Of a DNA stretch of 64,000 nt, positions 8,701-17,397 are shown piece by piece. The notes under the pieces were generated by a model, which did no database searches, was not told where the DNA came from, and saw only the letters and a list, made by a program, of their open reading frames with translations. Every line of letters begins with the position of its first letter. The first letter of the stretch is position 1. The stretch lies in contig OZ250179.1 of NCBI GenBank assembly GCA_965238125.1, positions 4,774,001-4,838,000 of the forward strand, in the 5' to 3' direction. Made by a program: the position numbers and the translations under genes. This stretch comes from UBA6623 sp965238125. Lineage in GTDB: Bacteria > Acidobacteriota > Terriglobia > Bryobacterales > UBA6623.

Positions 8701-9382
8701 GCTCAAGGTCCGTCAGCCGCTTTCGTTGGCCGAAGTGGTCCTCCCCGACGATGCGCGGCGCCAAGCGTTGGCCGACTACAGCGACTTGATCGCCGAAGAG
8801 CTGAACGTCCAACAGGTTGCCTTCGTGCATGGCGATGAGGGTCATGTGCGGTACGTGGCGCGTCCCAACTTCCGCCGTCTCGGCCCCCGGCTCGGCAAGA
8901 AAATGCCCCTGGCGAAAAAGGCCTTCCAAAACGCCGACGCGGCGGAATTGCGGCGGCAACTGCTCGCCCGCGGTAAAGCTGAAATCGAAATCGACGGCGA
9001 GATGGTTTCGCTCGATGCCAAGGATATCGAAGTACAGGTCGAAGCCTCCGAGCACTACGCCGCCGCGGGCGATCAACAGACCGTCGTGGTGCTCAACACC
9101 GACCTCACCGAAGAGCTGCTCGAGGAGGGCGCCTACCGCGAGTTGCTCCGCCGCGTGCAAGACTTGCGCAAAGACCTCGACATTGAATACACCCAACGCA
9201 TCGGGCTTTCGATCGAGGCCCCCGAGAAGATCACCCGGATTCTCGAAGCCCGCCGCGAGCACTTCATGGAAGAGACGCTCTGCACCGCGCTTGAGGCCGG
9301 CGGCTCCCCGTCGCGAGAAGGCGAGCGCCGCGAGATGGAGATCGACGGCGAACCGGTGGTGGTCGTGCTCTTTGCGGTGTAG
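5726..9382 (+). CDS. ileS: Isoleucyl-tRNA synthetase, eukaryote-like type, with extra insertion
   Basis: The product is 1,218 aa and charges tRNA-Ile with isoleucine in the cytoplasm. The HIGH-type motif is HNGH at residues 59-62. The KMSKS-type motif is KESKS at 650-654, with Glu in place of Met. An editing domain lies between them ('LIWTTTPWTLPSNQNVAV' near 225-240). The WFDSG motif ('VIDCWFDSGCMPFAQFG') is near 560. The anticodon-binding and C-terminal regions, including 'RPNFRRLGPRLGKKM', are of the archaeal/eukaryotic (IleRS2) kind rather than the zinc-containing bacterial one. About 115-120 residues (roughly 660-780) separate the KMSKS loop from 'PGADAFRWFF', where most IleRS have about 15. 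ATG 5726 is the natural start. No neighbour shares its operon. Confidence 0.95.
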   Translation: MSEPKFEKAQPIVDFPRVEESIRRFWEEHEIFEKSLRNREGRPKFIFNEGPPTANGLPHNGHVLTRVIKDIFLRYRTMRGFYVPRKAGWDTHGLPVEVEVEKELGIHGKAAIEEYGVERFILRCMQSVFRYTEQWEKMTSRVGFWVDLEDAYVTYHKSYIESVWWALSELFRKGLLYQGHKIVWWWPQGGTALSAGEVGLGYKSVEDPSVYVALELEDEPGTYLLIWTTTPWTLPSNQNVAVREDYDYVQVRDGDHAIIVAAALRETTAAKLGRELPVEREMKGGALVGRRYRPPLDYFREAYGDVTVERKTGGSVPALWTILAADFVELDQGTGLVHEAPAFGEVDYELFRKTREEFTNPDAVPLLCPVGPDGKFTAETPDLEGMFVKDADRPIIAKLRENGILLHRENYRHDYPFCWRADDDPLIQYARPAWFVRTTERIEDAIANNNKARWLPAHIGTGRFGDFLANNVDWALSRERYWGTPLNIWINDETGKMQAPASVAEIEAKNPEAFNQFRRDQIKNPELSDHLMVHKPWIDEVTWTEPGEPGVYRRIPEVIDCWFDSGCMPFAQFGYPHQGREKFEDAFPADFITEAIDQTRGWFYSQLMVSTLVFDDETQQLCGLKEKRDYPHPFRTCIVLGHVTDPEGKKESKSKGNYTPPDVIFDRVLNEFAVVGAAQADMKVAAGEVVLCREEIEALDVNPGAVMQLSTASLAGVSKPFTVRQGKKLPRRVAVVSADDIKALGLNSTPAGLRVQPNDVARLPDDQRLTLESKNGSAPGADAFRWFFFAANPPWSPTRHSLSNVRTLQKELPLKLRNVYSFFTIYANIDGFDPASDAGRPLAERTLLDRWILSEAALVTGRVTELMDNYLVYEAAGELSNFVDALSNWYLRRSRRRYWKSEKDADKIDAYATLYEALATVTNLAAPFIPFLTEEVYQNLVRGPFGDRRPESIHLCDLAEADESAVDRKLSEEMAVVRNIVSLGLRVRTDHKLKVRQPLSLAEVVLPDDARRQALADYSDLIAEELNVQQVAFVHGDEGHVRYVARPNFRRLGPRLGKKMPLAKKAFQNADAAELRRQLLARGKAEIEIDGEMVSLDAKDIEVQVEASEHYAAAGDQQTVVVLNTDLTEELLEEGAYRELLRRVQDLRKDLDIEYTQRIGLSIEAPEKITRILEARREHFMEETLCTALEAGGSPSREGERREMEIDGEPVVVVLFAV

Positions 9383-9498
9383 GGCCGCCGGGGGTAGATG
9401 CCCGCGGTGGGCAGGCGTCCGGGCCGTATTGCCTGCACGGTAGACAGGCGCGGACGGCACGAGAAGAGAACAAATCGACTGGCCGGGGCCCGGTTCGA

Positions 9499-10755
9499 CT
9501 ACGACACGCGTCGAATCCGAGCCCCGGCCGCCGCCAATTTGCGCTCGATCCCCTCATACCCTCGGTCGATGTGGTAGACGCGGTCGATCACCGTTTCCCC
9601 GGTCGCCGCCAGCGCCGCGATCAACAAACCGGCGCTCGCCCGCAGATCGGAGGCCATCACGGCGGCGGCGCTGAGCACGGTTTTCCCCTGAACCGACGCG
9701 CGGTTGCCGGCGAGCGAGATATCGGCCCCCATTCGCACCAGTTCCGAGACGTGCATAAAGCGGTTCTCGAAAATGTTTTCGACAATGCGCGACTGGCCGT
9801 CGGCCTGGGTCATCAGGGCCATCCATTGCGCCTGCATGTCGGTCGGGAAGCCGGGATGCTCTTGGGTTGCAATGTCGGTCGCCCGCAAAATGTCCGGGGC
9901 CTCCACGCAAATCGCCCCCGGGCCGGGATAGGCGATTTCCGCCCCCGCCTCGCTGATCTTTTCGAGCAGTGACTCTACATGGCCCACGTCGGCCCCCGTC
10001 ACGGTGAGCCCGCAGCCGGCGGCAAGCCCGGCCATCAGAAACGTGCCCGCTTCGATGCGGTCGGGGATGATCGAATGCTTCGCGCCCCGCAGCCGCGGGA
10101 CCCCTTGGATGTGAATCGTCGGCGAGCCGGCACCCTGAATCGAAGAGCCCATCTTGGTCAGCAGCGCCGCAAGGTCAACGACCTCGGGTTCGCGGGCGGC
10201 GTTTTCGAGAACCGTTTCACCCTGGGCGAGCACCGCCGCCATCATCACATCTTCCGTTCCCGTAACGGTAACGCGGTCAAAGCGAATGCGGCCGCCGCGC
10301 AAGCCTTGGGGAGCGAGCGCCTCGATGTAGCCGTGTTGTTGAGAGATGCGCGCCCCGAGGTGTTCGAGGGCGCTCATGTGTAGATTGATCGGCCGTGCTC
10401 CGATGGCGCAGCCCCCCGGCATCGATACCCTGGCGCGTCCGGTCCGCGCGACCAACGGACCCATCACGAGACTCGACGCCCGCATCGTCTTCACCAGCCC
10501 GTAGGGCGCTTCCGGTTCGGTGATCCGGCGGGCCTCGAAACGGTAGCCCCCGTCGAACTTCTCCGCACTAACGCCGATGTGCTCGAGCAGCCGAATCATC
10601 GTGCGAATGTCGCGCACTCCGGGAATCCGACTCAACTCGACCGTTTCCTCGGTCAGCAGCGTCGCGGCCAGGGCGGGCAAAGCGGCGTTCTTGGCGCCGC
10701 TGATCGGGATTTCCCCGGTCAACGCATGCCCGCCTTCGATTACAAACTTATCCAT
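9499..10755 (-). CDS. murA: UDP-N-acetylglucosamine 1-carboxyvinyltransferase
   Basis: The product is 418 aa, the usual MurA length. MurA transfers enolpyruvate from phosphoenolpyruvate to UDP-GlcNAc, the first committed step of peptidoglycan synthesis, in the cytoplasm. The N-terminal 'ISGAKNAALPALAA' carries the substrate Lys-Asn pair (K22, N23). The loop 'SMPGGCAIGARP' carries the catalytic Cys, here C116, so the enzyme should be of the fosfomycin-sensitive Cys type. 'FPTDMQAQ' and 'ENRFMHVSEL' are further family signatures. It is convergent with ileS, and the murQ gene lies upstream on the same strand. Confidence 0.96.
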   Translation of the reverse strand: MDKFVIEGGHALTGEIPISGAKNAALPALAATLLTEETVELSRIPGVRDIRTMIRLLEHIGVSAEKFDGGYRFEARRITEPEAPYGLVKTMRASSLVMGPLVARTGRARVSMPGGCAIGARPINLHMSALEHLGARISQQHGYIEALAPQGLRGGRIRFDRVTVTGTEDVMMAAVLAQGETVLENAAREPEVVDLAALLTKMGSSIQGAGSPTIHIQGVPRLRGAKHSIIPDRIEAGTFLMAGLAAGCGLTVTGADVGHVESLLEKISEAGAEIAYPGPGAICVEAPDILRATDIATQEHPGFPTDMQAQWMALMTQADGQSRIVENIFENRFMHVSELVRMGADISLAGNRASVQGKTVLSAAAVMASDLRASAGLLIAALAATGETVIDRVYHIDRGYEGIERKLAAAGARIRRVS

Positions 10756-10866
10756 GAATCAAGACTGACGTGGCGCACGGCTCCAGTTGGGCCCCCGGCC
10801 CACGTATTGCGAACGGCCGAGAAACTGCGATCTTCTCCGCAAGCGGCAAGCGGGGCGTGGGTTAGA

Positions 10867-11051
10867 CTAGCCCGCATTTCTCACCGCCTGACGAGCAAAG
10901 CACACGATAGGCCCGCCATTACTTCGTTGCGCTTGCTCGCCGTGCTCACCGTACTGTTGAAGTACGCCTCCGCGCGCCAAGCGGCGCGCGCCTCGTACTG
11001 ACGGACCTTTCATGCACTTTGCCTCGCCACGCGGTGAGAAAAGCGGGCTAG
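10867..11051. repeat. MITE-like palindromic repeat, family A, copy 2 (185 bp)
   Basis: Same repeat as 4084-4281, again edged by CTAG on both sides. It is almost identical except for a missing stretch of about 13 bp in the centre. It fills most of the 321-bp gap between murA and murQ; the remainder shows no gene. Confidence 0.8.
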
Positions 11052-11076
11052 CGGCCGCCGCCGATGCGCCGCCTCG

Positions 11077-11997
11077 TTACGGCCGCTCCTCACCAATGAC
11101 CCGCCAAAGATTGTCGCCCGCTTTCCCCAATGCCGTCTCGGCTTCGTCGGCACTCCATCCACGTTTTGCCATGACCACCGCGACCCGGGCTCGTGCGCCC
11201 GACGCCTCGAGCACTTGCCGGGCCCGTTCGCGCGTGCAGCCGGAAATATCCGCGACAATCCGCTCGGCCCGTTCACGCAGCTTTTCGCTGTTGAGTTGGA
11301 CGTTGACCATGCGGTTGCCGAGTACATAACCCATGCGCACCATCACGCCGGACGAAATCATATTGAGCACGAGTTTTTGGGCCGTCCCGGCCTTCATGCG
11401 AGTCGAGCCGGTAATCACTTCGGGGCCCACGACAGGGGTGATCGCGACGTCCGCCAAAGCGGCGAGTTCGCTGCCGGAGTTGCAGCTGACGGCGGCGCTG
11501 AACCCGCCGAGCGACTTCGCGAAACGCACCGCCCCCAACGCATAGGGCGTGCGACCGCTCGCCGAGACGGCGACCAGCGCGTCGCCGGATGAGAATCCTC
11601 GCGCCGCCAGATCAACCTCCGCCGCGGCCTCGTCGTCTTCGGCGCCTTCCCGGGAAGCCCATACGGCCTCGGGCCCGCCGGCCAATACCGCTTGGACGCG
11701 GTCCGGTCCGACGCCGAAAGTAGGCGGGCATTCAGCGGCGTCGAGAACACCCAAACGTCCGCTCGTTCCTGCGCCGGCATAGAAAAGACGCCCGCCCTCG
11801 CCGAAGCGCTCGACGACTGTATCAATGGTGCGCGCGATATGTGGAATTTCTTTCTCAACGGCGTCGGCGACCCGGCGGTCTTCGCGGTTGATGATCGCCA
11901 GCAGCTCGGCGGTGGATACGCTGTCGATTCTTTCCGAGGAGGGGTTGGGCTGTTCCGTCAGCAGGGAATCAAGCGGCGGCACACCGAAGTATAACAA
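11077..11997 (-). CDS. murQ: N-acetylmuramic acid 6-phosphate etherase
   Basis: The product is 306 aa. MurQ cleaves the lactyl ether of MurNAc-6-phosphate to give GlcNAc-6-phosphate and lactate during cell-wall recycling. Family hallmarks are 'TEQPNPSSERID' at the N-terminus, 'GRLFYAGAGTSGRLGVLDAAECPPTFG' (the SIS phosphosugar-binding site), 'ALVAVSASGRTPY', and 'GPEVITGSTRMKAGTAQKLVLNM'. It sits upstream of murA on the same strand but 320 bp away across a repeat, so co-transcription is uncertain. No sugar-kinase or permease partner is adjacent. Confidence 0.95.
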   Translation of the reverse strand: MLYFGVPPLDSLLTEQPNPSSERIDSVSTAELLAIINREDRRVADAVEKEIPHIARTIDTVVERFGEGGRLFYAGAGTSGRLGVLDAAECPPTFGVGPDRVQAVLAGGPEAVWASREGAEDDEAAAEVDLAARGFSSGDALVAVSASGRTPYALGAVRFAKSLGGFSAAVSCNSGSELAALADVAITPVVGPEVITGSTRMKAGTAQKLVLNMISSGVMVRMGYVLGNRMVNVQLNSEKLRERAERIVADISGCTRERARQVLEASGARARVAVVMAKRGWSADEAETALGKAGDNLWRVIGEERP

Positions 11998-12024
11998 GCG
12001 GCCAAAATCAATCAGCCGGCCCGG

Positions 12025-12048
12025 GGGTGTGCGACATAAATATGGGAC
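12025..12048. repeat. Solo end of the MITE family B
   Basis: These 24 bases (GGGTGTGCGACATAAATATG followed by GGAC) match the terminal repeat of the complete element at 23342-23618, with few mismatches. They run straight into the palindrome GGGACGTCCC. No matching right end is seen nearby, so this is a solo end or a related single-unit repeat. Confidence 0.6.
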
Positions 12049-12117
12049 GTCCCTTTCACAACGCGACGGATAGAAACAGAGGTGTAGTCGGAAGTCAACG
12101 CTTAGCCCGGTTTAATT

Positions 12118-12843
12118 CCGCCCGGCTACCGCGTGCAATTCGGCGGGCCGGTGGAGGACGATCGGGCGCTGCTGCCCGACGGCCGCATTCCTCCCCGGCG
12201 GTTGGCGAAAAACGGCAGCTTGGCAAGCCCGCACATCTTTGAAATCGAGAAAAACCGAGTCGAGAAAATACGGCGGATACTCCTGCCAATCGACGCGGGA
12301 TACCGTCGATGTCGGGGTAGTTGCGGATCAAGTCCCGCGGCAAGGCGTGCTCGTAGTCTAAGCGCCCACGCCCAAAGCGCGGCCGGCCGACTGGGCTTTG
12401 ACTTCGGGCGGATGCGGCGCGATGTCGGGGCGCTCTACGCCAAACTCCACGGGGCCTCGGCGACGACGATTTACGTCCGTGGGTAGATCATAGGCGCCAA
12501 CCCCGGGCTTTCGAGTCGGCTGCTCACGCGCGCCTTGGTCGAGTTGCTCGATATCGCCGATGACGGCGGGTTGCCGAACTTGGAGGACTACCGCTACCCA
12601 GCGCCCGACGTGCCGCATCGGGTCGGTGCGCGCGCGCAAGCGAGGAAGATCGAGCAAGCGCAACGAGCCGCCGGCGATACGCCGGTGTACGTTCCGGCAC
12701 ACGGCTACGGGCCTCTCGACGACTTTCGAAAGAGAATCGAGGTCGCCCACCGCGCCGCCCGCCACGGGATATGGGTGAATCGGTATGCGTATCTGACGGA
12801 CGAGAAGCTGGAAAGCATCGGCGAGATCGCGGAAGGGCGATAG
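12118..12843 (+). pseudogene. Decayed hypothetical gene, C-terminal part readable
   Basis: Coherent protein-like sequence runs along the plus strand but needs frame changes and crosses an in-frame stop at about 12484. The first part reads 'VQFGGPVEDDRALLPDGRIPP'. A later part reads 'LGFDFGRMRRDVGALYAKLH' and '...TTIYVRG' before the stop. The last 100 codons (from 12535) read 'DTPVYVPAHGYGPLDDFRKR' and 'HGIWVNRYAYLTDEKLE'. I do not recognise the family. The ending resembles the last strand-helix unit of a TIM-barrel-like protein, but this is weak. No promoter or start is evident. Confidence 0.5.
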
Positions 12844-13468
12844 GAAATACGGCAGCCGGAGCCGTCATCTGATTCCGATCTAGCGAGGCTATAGCTCGCG
12901 CAAAGAAAAGTGGAAGGCAAAATGGCCTTCCTTTGGCTTTGTCGGGTGCCTCACCGTCATCGCCAGGTTTGGGCGGTTGAAGCTGATGCTGCCCTTTCCG
13001 CTCGCGGGATGATTGCTGACTCGTTTCCCGGAGACCTCGAGGCGTATGCTTCCATCCTCCGACAACCGCACCAAGGCACTGGCGCCGTCAGCCCGGGTCA
13101 GCAAACGAGGTGCCTCCCGATCGCCGTAGTACTGCCGGGGAAGTGTGAACAGGCGTCTACCCTCTGAGCTGACCTCAAAGGTCCACCGAGTTGTTCCGCC
13201 CGATCCGTCCTCGAATACTTCGATCTTGTCCAGGCTCAGCACCGCCCTTCTCGTCGGCACCGTGGGATCGACGGTGACCGAGCAGGACGCATGCGCAACT
13301 CCTCCCGGTCCGGCCGCCTTGAGTTTGTAGACTTGGCTCTCGGACGGGCTCACGGTTACCGACCCTTGGGCGCCGAACAGGCGGGAGGGCCCCGGCGAGA
13401 TTGCGACGGACGTACCATGTGCGACGTCCCATTTCAAAGTCGTGCGCTGTCCCTCTTGAATTCTATTA

Positions 13469-14561
13469 CTGAGTCTCGCATAATATACTGTCAATCGAGA
13501 CAAAGAGAAGACTGTTTCCAGAAAGCGGTAATCAAGCGCGGTTTGCGGCGCATTCGCCGCAGCGCTTTGCGGGCGCGCTCGTCGAGTTCCCAGTAGTCCT
13601 TCGGGCAGACGTTGGGCAACTCGTGCTGCTTCCAGTACGCCCAAATGTATTCCACCGGGTTCAACTCCGGCGCATAGGGCGGCAAGTACTCCGTTGCGAT
13701 GTGATCCTCGGAGAGCTGGATGAACTCCCGCACCAGGCGGCTGCGGTGCGCCGGCAGCCGGTCCCAGACGATCAGCAGTGGGCCGTCGATGTGGCGCACC
13801 AAAGCCTTCAGGAAGTCGATGACCTCCAGCTCGCCGATCGCGCCGGGATAGAGCCGGAAGTAAAAGTTGCGCAACGTCAGCCCGGCCGACACCGACAGCT
13901 TGTCCCAGTTGAAGTTGAACTCCAACACCGGTGTCTCGCCGCGCGGCGCCCAGGTGCGGCAACGATGCGGCTTCTGACTCAATCCGCTTTCGTCGATGAA
14001 GACGATCGTACGTTCTTCTTTGCGGGCTTTTTTTTAATGGCCGGCCAAGTCTTGCGCTGCCAGCCGCGGATGGCCTCTTCGTTGCGCTCCCGCGCTTTGC
14101 CGACGGGCCGTTGCGGGCTCCAACCGAGCGCCCGCAGGATCTTCCAGACATGGCCCTCGTGATAGCGCACGCCGAACTCGTCTCCGATCAGACGAGCGAC
14201 CCGCGGACAGCTCCACAGCGGCGTCGGGAAGCCGTGCGCCTCGGGGCCTTCCAGCAGCAACGCCTCGAGGCGTTCGAGCTGCGCGGCGTCCAACAGCGGC
14301 TTACGGCCGGCGCGGCCGGCCTGGCGCAACCCGGCTTCGCCGTCACGCCGGTATCGTCGCAGCCACTCGCTGACGCTTTGCCGCGCGACCTTCAATCGCC
14401 TCGCTGTCTCGGACTGACTACAGCCTTGCTCGACCAACCGGATCGCTTTGAAACGGCGCTTCTCCAGGGCCTCGAAATCCCGCCGTACGCCTTTTGTATT
14501 TCCCATACATACAAAGACGTACGTACCCCAAAAAGGTGTCACTTGATTTTGCGAGACTCCA
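13469..14561 (-). mobile_element. IS630-type insertion sequence, copy 1 of 6
   Basis: The element is 1,093 bp, bounded by TA at 13467-13468 and 14562-14563, the usual IS630/Tc1-mariner target. Its ends share TGAGTCTCGCA and match at about 20 of 24 positions. It encodes a two-frame transposase. Five further copies of identical length lie at 25417, 36951, 39085, 53197 and 54871. They differ at only a few positions, so the expansion looks recent. This copy splits the Ig-like repeat gene, in the same orientation as that gene. Confidence 0.93.
13491..14506 (-). CDS. IS630-type transposase, orfA/orfB with likely -1 frameshift (copy 1)
   Basis: OrfA starts at ATG 14506 ('MGNTKGVRRDFEALEKRRF') and contains paired helix-turn-helix DNA-binding domains ('SQSETARRLKVARQSVSEWL', 'CPRVARLIGDEFGVRYHEGH'). 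OrfB carries the DDE catalytic domain: first Asp in 'TIVFIDESG', second in 'LLIVWDRLPAHRS', Glu in 'YAPELNPVEYIWAYW'. The first Asp lies upstream of orfB's nearest start (TTG 13982), so an independent orfB would lack it. A run of eight A (coding strand, about 14028-14035) permits a -1 slip that joins both into about 340 aa. Frameshift expression is known for some IS630 members; here it is inferred. Confidence 0.88.
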
Positions 14562-15267
14562 TAGGTCCGGCCTCGAAACTAATCACACTGGGCGCCGGTT
14601 CCGGCGGGGGCGGCGGCGCGGTTGATTGCTCAATGTTGACAGTCGTCGAGGCTTTTCGTGTGCCCCCGGGGCCTTTCGCTTCCAGTACATAAGTAGTAGT
14701 GCGCCTCGGGGAGACAGATGCCGAGCCCTTCGTAGCCCGATCACCCACCCTGGGCGAGATCTGAACGCCGTCGGCATGAAGTACGTCCCAATGCAAGTTT
14801 GCCGAGCGACCCTCCGCGATCGAAGTAGGGTCAGCGTCAAAACGAACGATAGCGAGGGGCTTCTCGACAGGGTCGGCCGGCGGCGACGCGTCAGGGTTAG
14901 GCGGCGGCACTTCAGGTCCACGGGGGTTGGTTACGTTCAGAACCGCGGATGCTTCTGTTGAGGCGCCCCTGCGGCGCGCAACAAGGGTGTAGACCGTTGT
15001 AGTATCCGGGTTGACGGGGAAGCTGCCCGACAAACTAACGCCCTCAACCCCGGCAATGCCCGTGATCGTTGCGCGATCGGCGTTTTCGATTTGCCAATTG
15101 AGCTCGGAGGACTCGCCACGTACGATTTCGGCCGGCTTGGCGATGAAGCTCTTGATCATCGGTGGCTTAACCGGCGAAAGCCAGTAGTTGTTGATGAGCC
15201 CAAAGATACCGGCAATAATCCCACCGGCGATGGCCACTTGAACCGGCACCGCAATTTTTTCTCGCAT

Positions 15268-15789
15268 GTCTGATTCCTCGCCGACAGTTATCTTCTTCTT
15301 GCCGTTGCTGTCCGACCGGTCGTCGCAATAGGTGGGCGGTATACCGAGTGAATCACCCGGCCATTATTTCCTATTCGGGTTTCAAAAACAACAATTCGGG
15401 AATTCGCCGACCCGAAGATTCTTAGCTGGGCGGGCAGTCTCGCCCTATGTGCGAGCGAGAGGCTCCCTCCCCATCCCACCACCATGCGGTGTGCGAAAAC
15501 ACCCGGAACAAAGGTGCCGGCCGGCGACGAGCGTCGCCTTGAGACGGGCAAAATAGATACGGTCTCGGTATCGATAGGGAAGATCTTGGCCGGCGTCTCT
15601 GGGGAGAGCCGGGCAGAGGGGAAGCAGCACCCGAATAACTGATCGCAAGAACTCGCGCACGATCCTGTTCATACAGACATCGCTCCGCGGTCCACCGCGA
15701 TGGCGAAGTCGACATCAACCAACGTTATCGCGATTGCGTCAAAATCAAGAAAAGGGATTGCTCTCACGAATGCCCCAAACCGTCTCCCG
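15268..15789. other. Intergenic region without a supported gene
   Basis: This 520-bp divergent gap should contain the promoters of the Ig-like protein and the 139-aa gene. A minus-strand frame at about 15445-15672 reads 'GQDLPYRYRDRIYFARLKAT', which looks protein-like, but I could not tie it to a family, start or neighbour. No repeats or RNA genes were recognised. Confidence 0.4.
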
Positions 15790-16206
15790 ATGAAATGGCT
15801 GCGAAAAATCTTCGCGAAATCCCCGGCCGAGGCGCCGTTGCGCGGCCAGCCTCCGGTACGGCGCGAAAAATCGTATACCGCCGAGACCGGGTACGTTTAT
15901 CAGTACTTCTATGAAGGGTTTCGCGACGCCGGCCTCGACGGCGAAGACGGGCAGGAGTACCTTTTCACCGTCAGCTCCGATCGCGTTTCGCGCTTTCCGA
16001 TCCGGGTCTTTCTGAGCACCCGGATCACGGCGGACTGGCAGGTGGATCGAGAACGCGAACTGAACGCCACTGAGCAATACGCCGTCGTAAAAATGGCCCT
16101 GTTCGCGATCTTCGACCAGCAGCCGAATCTCGGCCAAGGTCTCCCCCCGGTTGCCGTCAGCTACGACGAGGTGGAAGAACACGCGGCGACTTTGGAGTTT
16201 GTGTAG
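15790..16206 (+). CDS. Hypothetical protein, about 138 aa
   Basis: The frame is open from 15700, but I prefer ATG 15790 ('MKWLRKIFAKSP') because the upstream part is basic and not protein-like. The rest is a compact soluble domain: 'SYTAETGYVYQYFYEGFRDAG', 'EYLFTVSSDRVSRFPIRVFL', 'LNATEQYAVVKMALFAIFDQ'. No signal peptide or known catalytic motif is visible and I do not recognise a function. No strong ribosome-binding site precedes either start. Confidence 0.6.
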   Translation: MKWLRKIFAKSPAEAPLRGQPPVRREKSYTAETGYVYQYFYEGFRDAGLDGEDGQEYLFTVSSDRVSRFPIRVFLSTRITADWQVDRERELNATEQYAVVKMALFAIFDQQPNLGQGLPPVAVSYDEVEEHAATLEFV

Positions 16207-16234
16207 GGCGGTGTCCCCTGGGCTCGTCGGTTGC

Positions 16235-16300
16235 GACGGGCACTCGTGCCGGTCCGAGCCAACAATCGTGATCGGCTCTCAGCCGGTCACCCGGTTTTTC
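16235..16300 (-). repeat. REP-like repeat, family C, copy 1
   Basis: Read on the minus strand, this contains GGCTGAGAGCC... followed by GACCGGCACGAGTGCC. It belongs to the same family as 17317-17385, 41597-41656 and 50757-50815. It lies between the 139-aa gene and the convergent DUF1080 gene. Confidence 0.55.
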
Positions 16301-16321
16301 GACAGGAGTCTTTCGTTCCCG

Positions 16322-17257
16322 TCACCGCACCAGCGGGGTCACGACGATCTTGTAGAACTCGATCGGGCCGTGGTCGCCTTGCAAAGCCAGCGGGCCGGGG
16401 TCGGCTTCGCGCGCATCCGTCGCCATCGCCGTAAGCCCGTCGATCGTCTGCTTGTCGATGATGGTCTTGCCGTTCAACCTCACGGTCACATCGCGACCGA
16501 TCAACGTAATGTCGTAGGCCTGGCGAGACTCGGGCGGCAGACTCGCATTCACCGAAGGCTTGATCGTGCTGTACACGGCGCCGTTGCCGTGGATGCTCGC
16601 CGAGCGGCCAAAATCGTCGAGGATCTGCACCTCATACCTCGAGCGCAAGCCGATCCCGCTGTTGCTTCCCGGTGCCACTCGAAATTCGATGCGCAGCCGG
16701 AAGTTCAAGAATTTCTCGTTCGAAATCAAGTTCGGGGCCTTGCCCTGGTTGTGCAAAACGCCGTCTTCAACGATCCATTTCCCGCTCTTCCCTTCCGTGG
16801 TACGCCATTCCAGCAAATCTTTCCCGTCGAACAAAACAACCGGCGCGGCCGGCTTCCAGCTCCCGTCGTCGCGGTCGTCAACCAGATCGGGACGTCGTCC
16901 GGACCATTGAACCTCGGGGCCGCCCTCGCGGCTCGTCGTGCCCTCGATTCCGTCGCCCGCCAAGCGCACCGTATTCGTTGCCTTGCCCCAGGATTGACTT
17001 TGCTCAAAGTAGCGCTCCACCCGAAAGCGCAGGACGCCGTCCACGATCTCGGCGTCGAGCAAGGGCTGGGAGCGACCGCCAACACCGCCGACGAACCGGC
17101 CTTTGACTTCGCCGGCGTCCGCGCCCCTAACCTCGAGCCACATCGCTCCCCGATGCGGAGGCTTCGCCTCGCCAGCCCATTTGCCGTTGAAGCGGGCGTC
17201 GCCGGCGAACGCCGCCGCCGCGAAGGCAAGCGCGAATACCCATCGACATGCTTTCAT
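16322..17257 (-). CDS. DUF1080 (3-keto-disaccharide hydrolase-like) secreted protein
   Basis: The product is 311 aa with a signal peptide (residues 1-18, 'ALAFAAAAFAGDA'). Residues about 20-130 form a beta-rich N-terminal domain. Residues about 145-310 match DUF1080, a concanavalin-like jelly roll: 'VVLFDGKDLLEWRT', 'GKWIVEDGVLHNQG', 'NFRLRIEFRVAPGSNSGIGL', 'YEVQILDDFG', 'YDITLIGRDVTVRLNGKTI' and 'GPLALQGDHGPIEFYKIVV'. Some DUF1080 proteins hydrolyse 3-keto-glycosides; the substrate here is unknown. The gene is bracketed by family C repeats. Confidence 0.88.
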   Translation of the reverse strand: MKACRWVFALAFAAAAFAGDARFNGKWAGEAKPPHRGAMWLEVRGADAGEVKGRFVGGVGGRSQPLLDAEIVDGVLRFRVERYFEQSQSWGKATNTVRLAGDGIEGTTSREGGPEVQWSGRRPDLVDDRDDGSWKPAAPVVLFDGKDLLEWRTTEGKSGKWIVEDGVLHNQGKAPNLISNEKFLNFRLRIEFRVAPGSNSGIGLRSRYEVQILDDFGRSASIHGNGAVYSTIKPSVNASLPPESRQAYDITLIGRDVTVRLNGKTIIDKQTIDGLTAMATDAREADPGPLALQGDHGPIEFYKIVVTPLVR

Positions 17258-17316
17258 GATTTACCCCCGCCTGCTCCGTCTAACTGAAGCTTAGTATGGG
17301 GGGAGGGTGCGGGCCG

Positions 17317-17385
17317 GGACAAGCTGAGAGCTTGTCATGACTGAAGACTGGGACAAACAAGAGTGTTTGTCGCTACCGTGCCCAA
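17317..17385 (+). repeat. REP-like repeat, family C, copy 2
   Basis: GACAAGCTGAGAGCTTGTC is a hairpin (arms GACAAGCT/AGCTTGTC). It is followed by CTGGGACAAACAAGAGTGTTTGTCGCTA, which holds a second hairpin (ACAAACA/TGTTTGT). The same two-hairpin architecture with compensating arm changes recurs at 41597-41656. Confidence 0.65.
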
Positions 17386-17397
17386 GGCCCTTGGGGG

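Larger units (their letters stand above)
12889..15267 (-). pseudogene. Membrane-anchored Ig-like repeat protein, interrupted by IS630 copy 1
   Basis: ATG 15265-15267 follows GAGGA. Residues about 7-28 are a single membrane anchor. Three Ig-like repeats of about 90 aa follow, each with the pattern 'F.A.P..I..G....L.W.V.NA' and a later '...TTTY.L.A.GPGG'. IS630 copy 1 (13469-14561) cuts the third repeat. Removing the element and one TA copy restores 'SFEAGPNRIQEGQ', perfectly in register with repeat 2 ('VRFDADPTSIAEGRSANLHW'). The reconstructed product is about 430 aa and ends in a domain of unknown type ('FHFSLREL'). The intact protein was probably a surface-exposed anchored protein. Confidence 0.85.
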
